Source of the DNA: a virus
Length of the DNA: 45,475 nucleotides
Reading direction: 5' to 3' (one strand)
IMG/VR virus record: IMGVR_UViG_3300010396_000057
Span: 1-45,475 of that record
Shown here: positions 20,198-29,558 of the stretch, piece after piece
Position numbering within the stretch: position 1 is the first letter of the stretch
Layout of the letters: every line of letters begins with the position of its first letter
Program-made: the position numbers and the translations under genes
Notes under the pieces: generated by a model
What the model saw: only the letters and a program-made list of their open reading frames with translations
Told to the model about the DNA's origin: nothing
Database searches by the model: none

Positions 20198-20446
20198 ATG
20201 CATTACCGCAACGGCCGCGAGGCCAAAAACGGCGATACCGTCGTGCAGCTCAACACGGTCGATGGGAAGTTGGTGTCGGCCGGCGTGCTGTATCACGCCA
20301 CGCCTGGCAACGACTACTGCAACGGCTACCTCGCGCCGATCCAGAATGCCGTCACGAGCGCGTGCATGTGCGACTGCCTGCATATCGACGATCTGGCGCA
20401 ACTGCTGGCCGAGAAGGGCCTGGATAAGCGGCCGCAAGGCAAGTAA
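20198..20446 (+). CDS. Small hypothetical protein
   Basis: 82 aa following AAGGAGA. The start MHYRNGREAKNGDTVVQ is a beta-rich opening common to small phage proteins of unknown role. A cysteine pair (CMCDC) lies near residue 57. It sits between the lipoprotein and the lipase. It has no membrane span. Confidence 0.62.
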   Translation: MHYRNGREAKNGDTVVQLNTVDGKLVSAGVLYHATPGNDYCNGYLAPIQNAVTSACMCDCLHIDDLAQLLAEKGLDKRPQGK

Positions 20447-20450
20447 CACC

Positions 20451-21020
20451 GTGCGCCCCATCGACTACGCCCTACTGGCCGAACGTGCCTACACGGACGC
20501 GCCGACGGTGGGAAAAGCTGACAGCGCGAGCAGGATGCACGTCTACGGCGACATCCATGTGTTTCGCGGCACCGATGACGTGTTGTCTGTGCTGGCGGAT
20601 GCCGATTGCGAGATTGCGGATGTGCATGGGATGGGCAGGGTGCATGCCGGGTTCTACCGGGCGCTGGCTGTGATCCTGCCGGCGTGTCTGGCATTGCCCC
20701 GGCCCGTAGCGGTGACCGGGCATAGCCTGGGTGCCGCGATGGCGGTCATCTATGCGGCCGTGCTGGCGCAGCTCGGATGCGTGGTGCCGGTGTATGCCTT
20801 CGAGCCGCCGCGCCTGTGCGCTGACGGCGTGATGGCTGACCTGTTCCGCGGGAAACAAGTGCCTTGGTACGCGACACGCAACGGCAATGACCTGGTTACG
20901 CAGATTCCGTGGATGCTGACGCTTCCCGCCCCGCTGACGCACATCGGCCAAGCCGCGCTGCCGATCGACAACATCGCCGACCACGGCATCAATCGCGTGA
21001 TCGTGGCACTCGGAGCCTGA
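20451..21020 (+). CDS. Class 3 lipase-like alpha/beta hydrolase
   Basis: 189 aa from a GTG at 20451. The nucleophile elbow GHSLG holds S92; D147 in GNDLVTQIP and H178 in ADHGINRV complete a plausible catalytic triad in the order and context of lipase class 3 (PF01764). There is no signal peptide. Located between the lysis genes and terminase, it might hydrolyse membrane lipids late in infection and help lysis or release, in the way LysB-type esterases aid mycobacteriophages, though it is not related to them by visible motifs. The substrate is unknown. Confidence 0.78.
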   Translation: MRPIDYALLAERAYTDAPTVGKADSASRMHVYGDIHVFRGTDDVLSVLADADCEIADVHGMGRVHAGFYRALAVILPACLALPRPVAVTGHSLGAAMAVIYAAVLAQLGCVVPVYAFEPPRLCADGVMADLFRGKQVPWYATRNGNDLVTQIPWMLTLPAPLTHIGQAALPIDNIADHGINRVIVALGA

Positions 21021-21021
21021 C

Positions 21022-21198
21022 ATGGGAATCCTGATCATGTGGTATCTCGCCATCGTGTTCGTGATCACCGTCCTGTTCGTCGTGGTATGGCTGATCTACG
21101 AGCTGCGGTTGGACAAGATCGCCGAGCAGGATCGGGACGACTGGCGGGAGCTGACACGGCCGGTGGGTGAGCGGTGGCCGCCACGGGATGATGTATGA
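21022..21198 (+). CDS. Small single-span membrane protein
   Basis: 58 aa, short enough to be missed by callers. Residues 6-25 are strongly hydrophobic, then a charged helix (ELRLDKIAEQDRDDWREL) and a short tail. It overlaps the small terminase start by 4 bases. The layout (N-terminal anchor plus charged helix) recalls an inner-membrane spanin in miniature but is too short to cross the periplasm. Unassigned. Confidence 0.58.
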   Translation: MGILIMWYLAIVFVITVLFVVVWLIYELRLDKIAEQDRDDWRELTRPVGERWPPRDDV

Positions 21199-21605
21199 GC
21201 CTCACTGCGCGTCAGCAGCGATTCGTCGATGAATATCTGATCGACTTGAACGCCACACAGGCTGCAACCCGCGCTGGATATGCAAAGCCAAATCAGCAGG
21301 GTCCTCGCTTGTTGGTGAATGTTGGTGTGCGCGCAGAAATTAACAAACGGCAGTCGGTGCGTGCAGAGAAGATGGAAATCACTGCGGCATCCATCACTGC
21401 ACGACTTATAGCGATTGCCGACAAGGCAGAGAAAATGAATGGCCCTAGCGCCCTTTCCGTCGCCCGCCAATCCATGATGGACGTGGCGAAGCTGAATGGA
21501 TTGGTGGTGGAGAGCCATGAAACCATCACCCGCAGCCCGGAAGAGCGCAGGGCGCGCCTTGCCGAGTTGAGGACTGAACGTGAACGCATCGCTCGCACGC
21601 ATTGA
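21195..21605 (+). CDS. terS: Terminase small subunit
   Basis: 136 aa. The opening LTARQQRFVDEYLIDLNATQAATRAGYAKPNQQGPRLL is the Terminase_2 (PF03592) DNA-binding domain, a helix-turn-helix that recognises the packaging site. The C-terminal part is a charged helix for oligomerisation and contact with the large subunit. It overlaps the large-subunit start by 26 bases. Length is typical. Confidence 0.92.
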   Translation: MSLTARQQRFVDEYLIDLNATQAATRAGYAKPNQQGPRLLVNVGVRAEINKRQSVRAEKMEITAASITARLIAIADKAEKMNGPSALSVARQSMMDVAKLNGLVVESHETITRSPEERRARLAELRTERERIARTH

Positions 21606-23019
21606 TGCGGAGATCGCGGAATTAGAGGAGCTTGAGGCCGACGATCTAGAGCGGGAAGTATGCGCGGCATCGCTCGCGGCATTCGCTCGTCGGTCCTGGC
21701 ATGTCCTGGAGCCTGCCACGCCTCTGAAGTGGGGCTGGGCGCTGGACGCCATCTGTGAGCACCTAGAGGCAGTGACAGATGGGCGTATCCGTCGCCTGCT
21801 GATCAATGTGCCGCCCGGATCGATGAAGTCATTGTTGACGAGCGTTATCTGGCCGGCGTGGGAGTGGGGGCCGAAAGGTAAGCCTGAGCATCGGTTCCTT
21901 GGCACCGCGCATAAGCAAGACTTGGCCGTGCGCGACAACATGAAGTGCCGGCGGCTGATTCAGTCCTCCTGGTATCAACGACAATGGCCAATGGTGCTCA
22001 CGGGCGACCAGAACGCCAAAACCAAGTTCGAGAACGCACAGACCGGGTTTCGTGAGGCAATGGCCTTCACGGGCATGACGGGGTCGCGTGGTGATCGAGT
22101 GATTCTCGATGACCCGCATTCCGTCGATGACGCAAACAGCGTGGTGACGCTGGCGGCTGACATCGTGACGTTCCGCGAGGCGCTTCCGTCCCGTGTGAAT
22201 AATGATCAGTCAGCCATCGTCATCATCATGCAGCGACTGCATGAGCTGGACGTGTCAGCGGTGGCGCTTGAGCTGGGTTATGCACACCTGTGCATTCCCA
22301 TGCGCTACGAGGGCGAGCGGCCAGCTACCTGCATTGGCTGGAAAGACCCGCGAACGTTCGACGGGGAGCTGATGTTTCCCGAACGCTTCCCTGAGAAGCA
22401 GGTGGCGGAGTTGGAGCGGTCGCTCGGCATATACGCCACGGCCGGTCAGCTTCAGCAACGTCCAGCGCCGCGCGAAGGCGGCATGTTCAAGCCCGATCAA
22501 ATGCCAGTGATCGATGCGGTGCCGGCCGGCGACATCAAGTGGGTTCGGGGCTGGGATTTGGCGAGTGTCGTCAATGGCGGCGATTGGACAGCCGGCTCCA
22601 AATTCGGCCGATTACCTGATGGGCGTTTCGTTATTGGCGACATGGTCCGGATGCAGCGCGGGCCGGACGAACGTGATGCAGCCATCGTCAATACGGCTTC
22701 ACTAGACGGCCGATCAGTCAAGGTCAGCATCCCCCAAGATCCCGGGCAGGCCGGTAAGACACAGGTGCTCTACCTCACCCGCGCCTTGGCTGGCTATAAC
22801 GTAAGCTCATCTCCTGAGACGGGTGACAAAGTAACACGCGCCGAACCTCTGGCCGCACAGATGAATGCAGGCAATGTGTTAATGGTGCGTGGTGCCTGGA
22901 ATGAGACGCTTCTTAACGAATTACGCATGTTTCCTAACGGATCACACGACGATCAAGTTGATGCACTTTCGCGCGCTTTTGCTGAAGTGATGATTCCTCG
23001 CCGCAGCTTCTTCGGATAA
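21580..23019 (+). CDS. terL: Terminase large subunit
   Basis: 479 aa from a GTG start. The ATPase half has a Walker A variant VPPGSMKS (residues 77-84) and Walker B VILDDPH (174-180), where two acidic residues end the strand. The C-terminal nuclease half begins near RGWDLASV (about residue 325), an RNase H-like strand with the first metal aspartate, and DDQVDALSRA near residue 460 supplies the last acidic motif. It powers DNA entry into the prohead and cuts the concatemer. Whether packaging is headful or cos cannot be decided from the window. Confidence 0.95.
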   Translation: MNASLARIDAEIAELEELEADDLEREVCAASLAAFARRSWHVLEPATPLKWGWALDAICEHLEAVTDGRIRRLLINVPPGSMKSLLTSVIWPAWEWGPKGKPEHRFLGTAHKQDLAVRDNMKCRRLIQSSWYQRQWPMVLTGDQNAKTKFENAQTGFREAMAFTGMTGSRGDRVILDDPHSVDDANSVVTLAADIVTFREALPSRVNNDQSAIVIIMQRLHELDVSAVALELGYAHLCIPMRYEGERPATCIGWKDPRTFDGELMFPERFPEKQVAELERSLGIYATAGQLQQRPAPREGGMFKPDQMPVIDAVPAGDIKWVRGWDLASVVNGGDWTAGSKFGRLPDGRFVIGDMVRMQRGPDERDAAIVNTASLDGRSVKVSIPQDPGQAGKTQVLYLTRALAGYNVSSSPETGDKVTRAEPLAAQMNAGNVLMVRGAWNETLLNELRMFPNGSHDDQVDALSRAFAEVMIPRRSFFG

Positions 23020-23027
23020 TCCCCTGC

Positions 23028-24536
23028 ATGTTCTGGAACCGCAAGCTCAAACCGGCCGAAACCGCGCCGGCGCGCAAGGCTGCGTCGAGTTTCTTCTCCA
23101 CGCATGCATTTGACGGCAGCGGAAGGAGTCTTGATGTAGGGGCTAAGCTCGGCGAACTGAAACGCGTGCAGCCGATGTTCTCTGGAGACTTTGCGCAGGA
23201 CGATTCCAGCGACGGCTATCCGCAGTTCAAGGCCCTTGCTTCGGGCACCACGACCATCAGCGACGCGCTGGTGATGTGGTACGCCTCGCAGGGTTTCATC
23301 GGCCATCAGCTCTGCGGCATCCTCGCGCAACACTGGCTGATCAATAAAGCCTGCTCGATGCCGGGCGACGATGCGATCCGCAAGGGTTTCGACATCGTTT
23401 CGGTGGACGGTGATGAGCTTGAACCGAAGGCGCTGCAGATCCTCAAGCGCTACGACCGGTCGATGCGGCTGAAAGAACACATGCGCGAGTTTGTGCGCAA
23501 GGGTCGCATCTTCGGCATCCGCATCGCGATGTTCAAGGTCGAGTCCACTGATCCGAAGTATTACGAGAATCCGTTCAACATCGACGGCGTCACGAAAGGA
23601 TCCTACAAGGGCATTGTGCAGGTCGACCCATATTGGACCGCGCCGATGCTGGATCAGGGCGCCTCATCGCAACCCGATACGTTGCACTTCTATGAGCCCA
23701 CCTGGTGGATCATCAACGGCAAGAAGGTGCACCGTTCGCACTTGATCATCTTCAGGCATGCCGAGCCGGTGGACGTGCTGAAACCGCAATATCTATATGG
23801 TGGCGTGCCACTGACGCAGCAGATCATGGAGCGCGTCTACGCGGCTGAGCGCACCGCCAACGAAGCACCGCAACTCGCCCAGACCAAGCGAACGAACGTC
23901 TGGCTGACCGATATGGAAACGGTCATGAGCAATTCCGAAGCAGTAGCACAGCGCCTGAACGATTGGGCCTACTTTCGCGACAATTACGGCATCAAGCTCG
24001 GCGACAAGGAAGGCGATTCCTTCGAGCAGTTCGATACCACCCTGGCCGACATGGACGCCTTGATCATGACGCAGTACCAGTTGGTGGCTGCCATTGCCGG
24101 TACGCCGTCAACCAAGCTGATCGGCACCGCACCGAAGGGGTTCAATGCGACAGGCGAGTACGAGGAGGCCAGTTATCACGAGCTTCTTGAGACCATCGAA
24201 GAACGTGATCTGACGCCGTTGGCCGAACGCCATCATGCGCTGGTCATGAAGTCCTACGTCGAGCCGGTACTGGGCAAGATTGGCGTACAGACCACGGTGG
24301 CCTGGGCGCCGCTGGATTCCCCGACAGCGAAGGAACTGGCCGATACGAACCTGGTCAAGGCGCAGACGGGCGCTGCGCTGGTGCAATCCGGCGCCATCAG
24401 TAGCGAGGACGAACGCCAGCGCATTGCCACGGATCCGGAGAGTGGCTATCACGCGATGGGCCTGGATGAAGCTGACGCTCCAGACGGGGATGACGATGCC
24501 GACGACCCGAAAGATCGTCCGTCCACCGGTCGATGA
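23028..24536 (+). CDS. Portal protein (DUF1073 family)
   Basis: 502 aa. Position after the terminase and before the head morphogenesis gene, plus the length and conserved blocks (SQGFIGHQLCGILAQHWLINKACSMPGDDAIRKGF and GTPSTKLIGTAPKGFNATGEYE regions), fit the DUF1073 portal group. The C-terminus is acidic ([13 protein letters not shown] type). Twelve copies would form the vertex channel. Database entries for this family sometimes carry an anti-CBASS Acb1 name because of a shared domain definition; context here says portal. Confidence 0.88.
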   Translation: MFWNRKLKPAETAPARKAASSFFSTHAFDGSGRSLDVGAKLGELKRVQPMFSGDFAQDDSSDGYPQFKALASGTTTISDALVMWYASQGFIGHQLCGILAQHWLINKACSMPGDDAIRKGFDIVSVDGDELEPKALQILKRYDRSMRLKEHMREFVRKGRIFGIRIAMFKVESTDPKYYENPFNIDGVTKGSYKGIVQVDPYWTAPMLDQGASSQPDTLHFYEPTWWIINGKKVHRSHLIIFRHAEPVDVLKPQYLYGGVPLTQQIMERVYAAERTANEAPQLAQTKRTNVWLTDMETVMSNSEAVAQRLNDWAYFRDNYGIKLGDKEGDSFEQFDTTLADMDALIMTQYQLVAAIAGTPSTKLIGTAPKGFNATGEYEEASYHELLETIEERDLTPLAERHHALVMKSYVEPVLGKIGVQTTVAWAPLDSPTAKELADTNLVKAQTGAALVQSGAISSEDERQRIATDPESGYHAMGLDEADAPDGDDDADDPKDRPSTGR

Positions 24537-25341
24537 ACGCGGTGGCGTCGGTGGCGCCTTGCGCCCAGCCATCAATATCGCCGATGACATGGCGCGGCCT
24601 GTTCGCGTGCTTATCGAGCGCATGGCCAAGGAGATCAAGCGTGAGCTGATCGCGGTGTTCCATGAAACCGGCATGGATCACAGCCATGGTATGGATGCGG
24701 CCGACGGGTCGATCCGTTCGCGGGTGGTGTTGAACAAGTTGCAGGACAAATGGGCTCCGCGATTCAACCGGCTATCCAAGAAGATCGTGGATCGGATGAT
24801 CTCGCGGGTGCTGAAGAACTCGGCGGTCACGCTCGGCATGTCGTTGCGGCAGATTTCCAAGGATTTCGAGATAGATACCAGTTTCATCGACGAGCGATTG
24901 AAGCAGGTAATCAGCGCCAGCACACAGGAAGCGGCAAATCTGATCAAGCTGATCCCGCAGAACTACTTGGCTGACGTGCAAGGCGCGGTGATGCGGTCGA
25001 TTACCACCGGGCGCGGCATGAAGGACCTGGCGCCATACCTCAACGAGAAGTACGACGGGAATATCCGCTGGGCGCGAAACGTCGCCATGGATCAGACCCG
25101 CAAGGCATACAGCAACGTCAATGCAGCTCGGCTGCAAGCGATCGGTGTGCAGTCTTTCGTCTGGATTCACACCGGTGGCGGAGCGCATCCGCGCAAGGAT
25201 CACATTGCCATGTCGGGCAAGGAATACCGGTATGACAACCTACCGGTGATCGGCGTGATGTACGGCAAGGAAGTACGCGGCAAGCCCGGTGACCTTCCGT
25301 TCTGCCGCTGCATCATGAAGCCTGTCCTGAATTGGAATTGA
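24490..25341 (+). CDS. Minor head / head morphogenesis protein (Mu gpF-like)
   Basis: About 283 aa from the ATG at 24490 (or 24496), overlapping the portal gene by 47 bases. The C-terminal region [50 protein letters not shown] ... FCRCIMKP is the Phage_Mu_F/SPP1 gp7 signature, with the His-x-x-Ala and CRC end. These proteins enter the prohead with the portal and may be ejected with DNA. The N-terminal half is helical. Confidence 0.88.
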   Translation: MTMPTTRKIVRPPVDERGGVGGALRPAINIADDMARPVRVLIERMAKEIKRELIAVFHETGMDHSHGMDAADGSIRSRVVLNKLQDKWAPRFNRLSKKIVDRMISRVLKNSAVTLGMSLRQISKDFEIDTSFIDERLKQVISASTQEAANLIKLIPQNYLADVQGAVMRSITTGRGMKDLAPYLNEKYDGNIRWARNVAMDQTRKAYSNVNAARLQAIGVQSFVWIHTGGGAHPRKDHIAMSGKEYRYDNLPVIGVMYGKEVRGKPGDLPFCRCIMKPVLNWN

Positions 25342-25345
25342 TGCG

Positions 25346-27016
25346 ATGCCATTGAAATCCGGATCCAGCAATAAAGTCATCAGCGAGAACATCGCCGAGA
25401 TGGTCAAGGCTGGCCATTCGCAGGCGCAAGCGGTGGCGGCTGCCTACAACAACGCGCGCAAGTCGCATGGCATCGACGCGAAGGGCGACGGCAACCCGGA
25501 CAACGATCACCAACGCGATCTGCAGGAAGAGCCTGACACGAAGGTTGTTTCCTTCATCGTCTACACCGATGGAGACCGCATCCTGTGGATGCGTCGCACC
25601 AAGGACAACAGCTGGGGTTTCCCTGGCGGTCATGTCGAGGAAGGCGAAAGTCCGATCGAGGGCGCGATCCGCGAGAGTCGCGAAGAAACCGCGTATGTGC
25701 CGCGCACCGGGCTGATGGAGATCCTGGAAGATGGAAACGTTCACCTGTTCCATTGCAATGATGGCGAGTTTGAGCCGGCGCTGAACGATGAGCATGACGC
25801 CTTCGTCTGGGCACCGATGGACGATGCGCCGGAGCCCTTGTTTCCTAAGATCGCCGACCAGACCGAAGAGATCAAGGAAGCAGCAGCGATGGATCGGCGC
25901 GAATACGATCTGAACGGGTGGTTCGAGGTCAAGGACAACCCGCTGTCGTCGGTTGGCGTGTATTCCTACGGTGGCAAGTCGATCGGGGGCGATGCCGATC
26001 CGGATCGTATGTACCGCGTGTATCGGCCAGCTGAGGAGCTGGCTACCGAGGAATGCATCCAGTCCTTTCGCCTCCTGCCGTGGATCGACAACCACGTCAT
26101 GTTGGGCAGTGAGGACGCCGGCCTGACCCCGGCCGAACAGAAAGGCGTGCAGGGCGTGATCGGCGAAGATGTGACCTTCGACGGCGAGACCCTGCGCGGA
26201 AATATCAAGGTTTTCTCCGAGGCGATGAGCAATCTCATTGCGAACGGAAAAAAAGAGTTGTCGTGCGGCTATCGCTGCCGGTACGAGAAGTCGTCGGGCA
26301 CCTTCAACGGTGAGCCTTACGATTACGTGCAGCGGGATATCCGAGGCAATCATTTGGCCCTCGTCGAGAACGGACGGATGGGACCAAAGGTAGCGGTCCT
26401 AGACCATCTGGTTTTCACTATAGATCAAGCGGAGTTTCATCCCATGGCAAAAGACACGAAAGACGAAAACGGCTCCGGCGCCATGACGCTGGAAGAAGCC
26501 GCAAAGGCGATTGGTGAAATCATGCCGATCATCAGCAAGATCCAGGAAATGCTCGGCGGTAGCACGGCAGCCGCCGGCGAAGAAGTCGATGACGACAACA
26601 ATGACGACCAGGACGACCAGGACGTGATCGACCGTCGTGGAAAGGACGCCGAAGAACAGGAAGCCCGCAAGGCGAAGGATGCCGAGGAAGAGGGCAAGAA
26701 AAAGGATGACGAAAAGGGCGAAGGCATGGATGCGGCCGCCATCACGCGTCAGGTCGAACAGAATCTCGCGGCCAAGCAGAAGCTGTATGGCTTGCTCACC
26801 CCGCACATCGGCACCTTCGATGCTGCCGAAATGAGCGTGGAGAAGATGGCCAAATACGGCTGCAAGCAGCTCGGCATCACTCCGCCCAAGGGTCAGCGTG
26901 TGACCTTCCTGCAGGCCTACTTGCAGGGCAAGGGCCAGCCAAGCCGTGCCGCGATGGATGCGGCGCCGCGCAAAGGCAATTTCCTCGAACGCCACATGAA
27001 CCAGAAGGCCTCCTGA
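25346..27016 (+). CDS. NUDIX hydrolase - prohead protease (DUF2213) - scaffold fusion
   Basis: 556 aa in four parts. Residues 1-45 are a small head-protein motif ([19 protein letters not shown]). Residues 65-190 are a NUDIX domain with box G95-x5-E101-x7-RE109-110-x2-EE113-114; the usual Gly of the box end is Ala116. Residues 195-355 are a DUF2213-type protease-like domain ([26 protein letters not shown]). From 367 on comes an acidic, Lys/Glu-rich helical scaffold, and a site GGAG with ATG 26444 could start it separately. The protein would process and shape the prohead; what the NUDIX part hydrolyses is unknown. Confidence 0.82.
   Translation: MPLKSGSSNKVISENIAEMVKAGHSQAQAVAAAYNNARKSHGIDAKGDGNPDNDHQRDLQEEPDTKVVSFIVYTDGDRILWMRRTKDNSWGFPGGHVEEGESPIEGAIRESREETAYVPRTGLMEILEDGNVHLFHCNDGEFEPALNDEHDAFVWAPMDDAPEPLFPKIADQTEEIKEAAAMDRREYDLNGWFEVKDNPLSSVGVYSYGGKSIGGDADPDRMYRVYRPAEELATEECIQSFRLLPWIDNHVMLGSEDAGLTPAEQKGVQGVIGEDVTFDGETLRGNIKVFSEAMSNLIANGKKELSCGYRCRYEKSSGTFNGEPYDYVQRDIRGNHLALVENGRMGPKVAVLDHLVFTIDQAEFHPMAKDTKDENGSGAMTLEEAAKAIGEIMPIISKIQEMLGGSTAAAGEEVDDDNNDDQDDQDVIDRRGKDAEEQEARKAKDAEEEGKKKDDEKGEGMDAAAITRQVEQNLAAKQKLYGLLTPHIGTFDAAEMSVEKMAKYGCKQLGITPPKGQRVTFLQAYLQGKGQPSRAAMDAAPRKGNFLERHMNQKAS
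26444..27016 (+). CDS. Nested scaffold product by internal start
   Basis: 190 aa in the same frame as the protease gene, from an ATG with GGAG 9 bases upstream. It comprises the acidic, Gln/Glu/Lys-rich helical segment and the C-terminal motif ([15 protein letters not shown] region). Nested protease-scaffold genes with a shared C-terminus are well known (lambda C and Nu3). The ribosome-binding site is moderate, so internal initiation is plausible but not proven. Confidence 0.5.
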   Translation: MAKDTKDENGSGAMTLEEAAKAIGEIMPIISKIQEMLGGSTAAAGEEVDDDNNDDQDDQDVIDRRGKDAEEQEARKAKDAEEEGKKKDDEKGEGMDAAAITRQVEQNLAAKQKLYGLLTPHIGTFDAAEMSVEKMAKYGCKQLGITPPKGQRVTFLQAYLQGKGQPSRAAMDAAPRKGNFLERHMNQKAS

Positions 27017-27017
27017 T

Positions 27018-27524
27018 ATGAGCAACGCACAGCTGCAATCCACCGTCAACATCACGCTGGGCTTCGGCGTCGTCGGCGAACTCATCGTCGATGGCCCCCA
27101 GCGCGTCGAACCGCTGACTCTTGACGCCAATGGCGGCACGGTCGGCAACTATTTCACCAAGTCCAACACCACCAACGTGGCTACCCAGGGCGGCACGATC
27201 ACCAATGGCAGCATTGTCGCGGCCGGTTTCTTGGTGAACCCGAAGGTCTATGCATCCATGGGTGGCGCCAACCCGCTCGATCCGACGCTCGCGCTTCCGG
27301 GCAATGCGCAGGGCGAGTTCCTGACGATGGGCACCATCGTGGTCTATATGACCACGGCGGCTAACATCGGCGACCTGGTCGAATACAACCTGACCACGGG
27401 CGTACTGGGCGCGGTCGCGCCGGGTAGTGCGGCCACTTCCGGATTCGCATTGATCCCGAATTGCGTCGTCTGGCGCTACCCGACGTCGGCCGCCGGCCTC
27501 GTCGCCATCCGCATCACTGACTAA
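27018..27524 (+). CDS. Capsid cement/decoration-like protein
   Basis: 168 aa. It is rich in Gly, Thr, Val and Ala and lacks charge, a jelly-roll-like beta profile (VNPKVYASMGGANPLDPTLALPGNAQG is a typical loop). Located between the scaffold and the major capsid gene, it matches the structural-cement gp24-type proteins found at this place in related myophages. Start at 27018 right after the scaffold stop. Confidence 0.7.
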   Translation: MSNAQLQSTVNITLGFGVVGELIVDGPQRVEPLTLDANGGTVGNYFTKSNTTNVATQGGTITNGSIVAAGFLVNPKVYASMGGANPLDPTLALPGNAQGEFLTMGTIVVYMTTAANIGDLVEYNLTTGVLGAVAPGSAATSGFALIPNCVVWRYPTSAAGLVAIRITD

Positions 27525-27535
27525 GGAACATCGCC

Positions 27536-28639
27536 ATGCAAATGTCAAAAGAGCACAGCCATTTCGGCCCGCGCGAGGTTCGCCCGGTCGTGATGACTGC
27601 GGAAGATGTGGCGGACTACGCCGCACTGTCCAAGATCGGCATCAACTTCAGTCGCCAGCAATTGGTCCAGATGGCGAACTTCACCATGGACGACCAACAG
27701 GGCGGCATCACGTCCGGCAGCATCACCGTGCCGGTGCAGTTCCTGCAGGAATGGATGCCCGGTTTCATCCGCACGATCACGGCGGCCCGCAAGGCCGATT
27801 CGCTGATGGGCATCTCCACCATCGGCTCGTGGGAAGACGAGGAGATCGTGCAGGGTGTGCTGGAACCGTTGGGCACGGCCGTGCCTTACGGCGACTACAC
27901 CAATGTCCCGCTGTCGAGCTGGAACACCAACTTCATCCGTCGTTCGGTGGTCCGTTTCGAGAAGGGTCTGAAGGTGGGCGCCCTCGAAGAAGCCCGTGCA
28001 GCACGCATCCGCGTCAGCACGGCGGCGGAAAAGCGAGGTTCGGCCGCGTTGGCTCTGGAGATCCAGCGCAACCTGATCGGCTTCAACGGTTTCAACGGCG
28101 GCTCGAACCTGACCTATGGCTTCCTGAACGATCCGAACCTGCCGGCCTATGTCACCGTGGCGGCTTCGGGCACCGGCAGTTCGACCCTGTGGTCGTCCAA
28201 GACCCTGCTGGAGATCATCGCCGATATCCAGGCGGCGGCAGCCAAGCTGCAGACGCAGTCGCAGGACACTATCAATCCGGGTGACGTGGAATGCACGCTG
28301 GCGGTGGCGACCACGGTTTACCAGTACCTGTCCACTCCGTCGGACCTAGGCTACTCGGTCAAACAGTGGGTCAAGGAGACCTATCCGAAGTGGCGGATCG
28401 AGTCGGCCCCGCAGCTCAACGCGGCAAACGGCGGTGCAAACGTGTTCTATCTCTACGCCGAGAGCGTGGACGATGGCGCGTCCGATGACAGCCGGGTCTG
28501 GCAGCAGGTGGTCCCGGCGAAGTTCCAGACTTTGGGCGTCGAGAAGCGGGCGAAAGCTTACGTCGAGGACTACACGAACGCCACGGCCGGCGCGTTTCTG
28601 AAGCGCCCTTACGGCGTGGTGCGTTACAGTGGCGTGTAA
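27536..28639 (+). CDS. Major capsid protein (DUF2184-type)
   Basis: 367 aa, preceded by AAGGAAC. Conserved blocks: FTMDDQQGG, the IRTITAARKADSLMGISTIGSWEDEEIVQG segment around residue 80-110, and the C-terminal FLKRPYGVVRYSGV. These agree with the DUF2184 capsid family, which adopts the HK97 fold. It is the only protein of suitable size and position and is followed by two strong terminators, consistent with the high expression of a capsid gene. Confidence 0.9.
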   Translation: MQMSKEHSHFGPREVRPVVMTAEDVADYAALSKIGINFSRQQLVQMANFTMDDQQGGITSGSITVPVQFLQEWMPGFIRTITAARKADSLMGISTIGSWEDEEIVQGVLEPLGTAVPYGDYTNVPLSSWNTNFIRRSVVRFEKGLKVGALEEARAARIRVSTAAEKRGSAALALEIQRNLIGFNGFNGGSNLTYGFLNDPNLPAYVTVAASGTGSSTLWSSKTLLEIIADIQAAAAKLQTQSQDTINPGDVECTLAVATTVYQYLSTPSDLGYSVKQWVKETYPKWRIESAPQLNAANGGANVFYLYAESVDDGASDDSRVWQQVVPAKFQTLGVEKRAKAYVEDYTNATAGAFLKRPYGVVRYSGV

Positions 28640-28666
28640 CTGATTCGATCAAGGCAACACCTGCGG

Positions 28667-28686
28667 CCCGCTGATGCGGGTTTTTT
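28667..28686 (+). terminator. Terminator behind the capsid gene (first)
   Basis: CCCGC, TGAT loop, GCGGG and six T. Short but perfect stem with a strong T-run. Confidence 0.82.
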
Positions 28687-28718
28687 ATGGGCGGTCCAGT
28701 CGGGCCGCCCATTTTCTT
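28687..28718 (+). terminator. Terminator behind the capsid gene (second)
   Basis: ATGGGCGG pairs with CCGCCCAT around a 10-base loop, followed by TTTCTTT. It directly follows the first hairpin, so the pair acts in tandem. The structural operon continues beyond, so termination must be partial or overcome by an antiterminator or another promoter. Confidence 0.65.
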
Positions 28719-28738
28719 TCGGCTACACGAGGATTCCC

Positions 28739-29113
28739 ATGTCGAAGTCTGCCCATGTCTTCAGCACACTGGCCAACGACCAGCTCTACACCAATTACCA
28801 GCGCAACGCATCCGGCGTTCCCGTGCCAACCGCCGAGATCCTCATCAAGGGCGGTGCCGGCGTGGCGAACAAGCGAATGATCACCCCGCTTGGCGTGGCG
28901 ACGGAGATCGCAGAGGACAGCTTGCCGGAGCTGGAGAAGAATGCTGTGTTCCGTCAGCACCGGGATGCCGGGTTCCTTGTCGTGCGCACCCGATCAGCCG
29001 ATCCGGACAAGGTGGCCAGCGACATGAATCGTCGTGATCTTTCCGCACCGTTGACCGATGCGGATTACCAGAATCCCGACGATGTCGCCGTGAAAGTGGC
29101 AGCGATGCACTGA
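28739..29113 (+). CDS. Hypothetical head/neck protein
   Basis: 124 aa after GAGGA. An N-terminal polar stretch, a beta hairpin with Gly-Gly (ILIKGGAGVANKRMITPLG) and a C-terminal acidic part. In related phages this slot between capsid and DUF4054 holds an uncharacterised virion-associated protein. No motif known to me. Confidence 0.66.
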   Translation: MSKSAHVFSTLANDQLYTNYQRNASGVPVPTAEILIKGGAGVANKRMITPLGVATEIAEDSLPELEKNAVFRQHRDAGFLVVRTRSADPDKVASDMNRRDLSAPLTDADYQNPDDVAVKVAAMH

Positions 29114-29115
29114 TC

Positions 29116-29556
29116 ATGACCATGCCGTCCTACAACGATGCGAACTTCCGGATGCAATTCCCGGCGTTCGCCAATGCGACCACGTATCCCGAAGTCATGT
29201 TGCAAGGCTATTGGACGATGGGGACGGCCTATATCAATGAAGACGGCGGTCCGGGCTGGAATTGCAATCCGGCACAGCTTCAGCTCGCGCTCGACCTGAT
29301 GGCCGCACACCTGGCGGCGTCCTATACACTGATCAATGCTGGCATACCATCCGTCGTAGTGGTCGGTTCCACGGAAGGCACGGTTAGCGTTTCCATGATG
29401 CCTCCGCCCGCGAAGTCTGCGTTTGGGTATTGGTTGGCCACGACACCCTATGGCACACAACTGCGCGCGTTGCTTAAGGCGGTCGCTAATGTCGGTTTCT
29501 ACGTCGGCGGACTTCCCGAGCGTGCCGCCTTCCGCAAGGTGGGTGGGGCATTCTGA
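29116..29556 (+). CDS. Head-tail connector (DUF4054-like)
   Basis: 146 aa. FRMQFPAFANATTYPEVMLQGYWTMGTAYIN and the later region SFGYWLATTPYGTQLRALLK follow the DUF4054 pattern (here KSAFGYWLATTPYG). These connectors lie under the portal as adaptor proteins of long-tailed phages. Its place before a gp10-like completion protein agrees. Confidence 0.84.
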   Translation: MTMPSYNDANFRMQFPAFANATTYPEVMLQGYWTMGTAYINEDGGPGWNCNPAQLQLALDLMAAHLAASYTLINAGIPSVVVVGSTEGTVSVSMMPPPAKSAFGYWLATTPYGTQLRALLKAVANVGFYVGGLPERAAFRKVGGAF

Positions 29557-29558
29557 CC

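Noticed and set aside
23028-24536. Anti-CBASS (Acb1-like) protein, a name often attached to this family
   Set aside because: Length, place between terminase and head morphogenesis gene, and overall pattern fit a portal protein.
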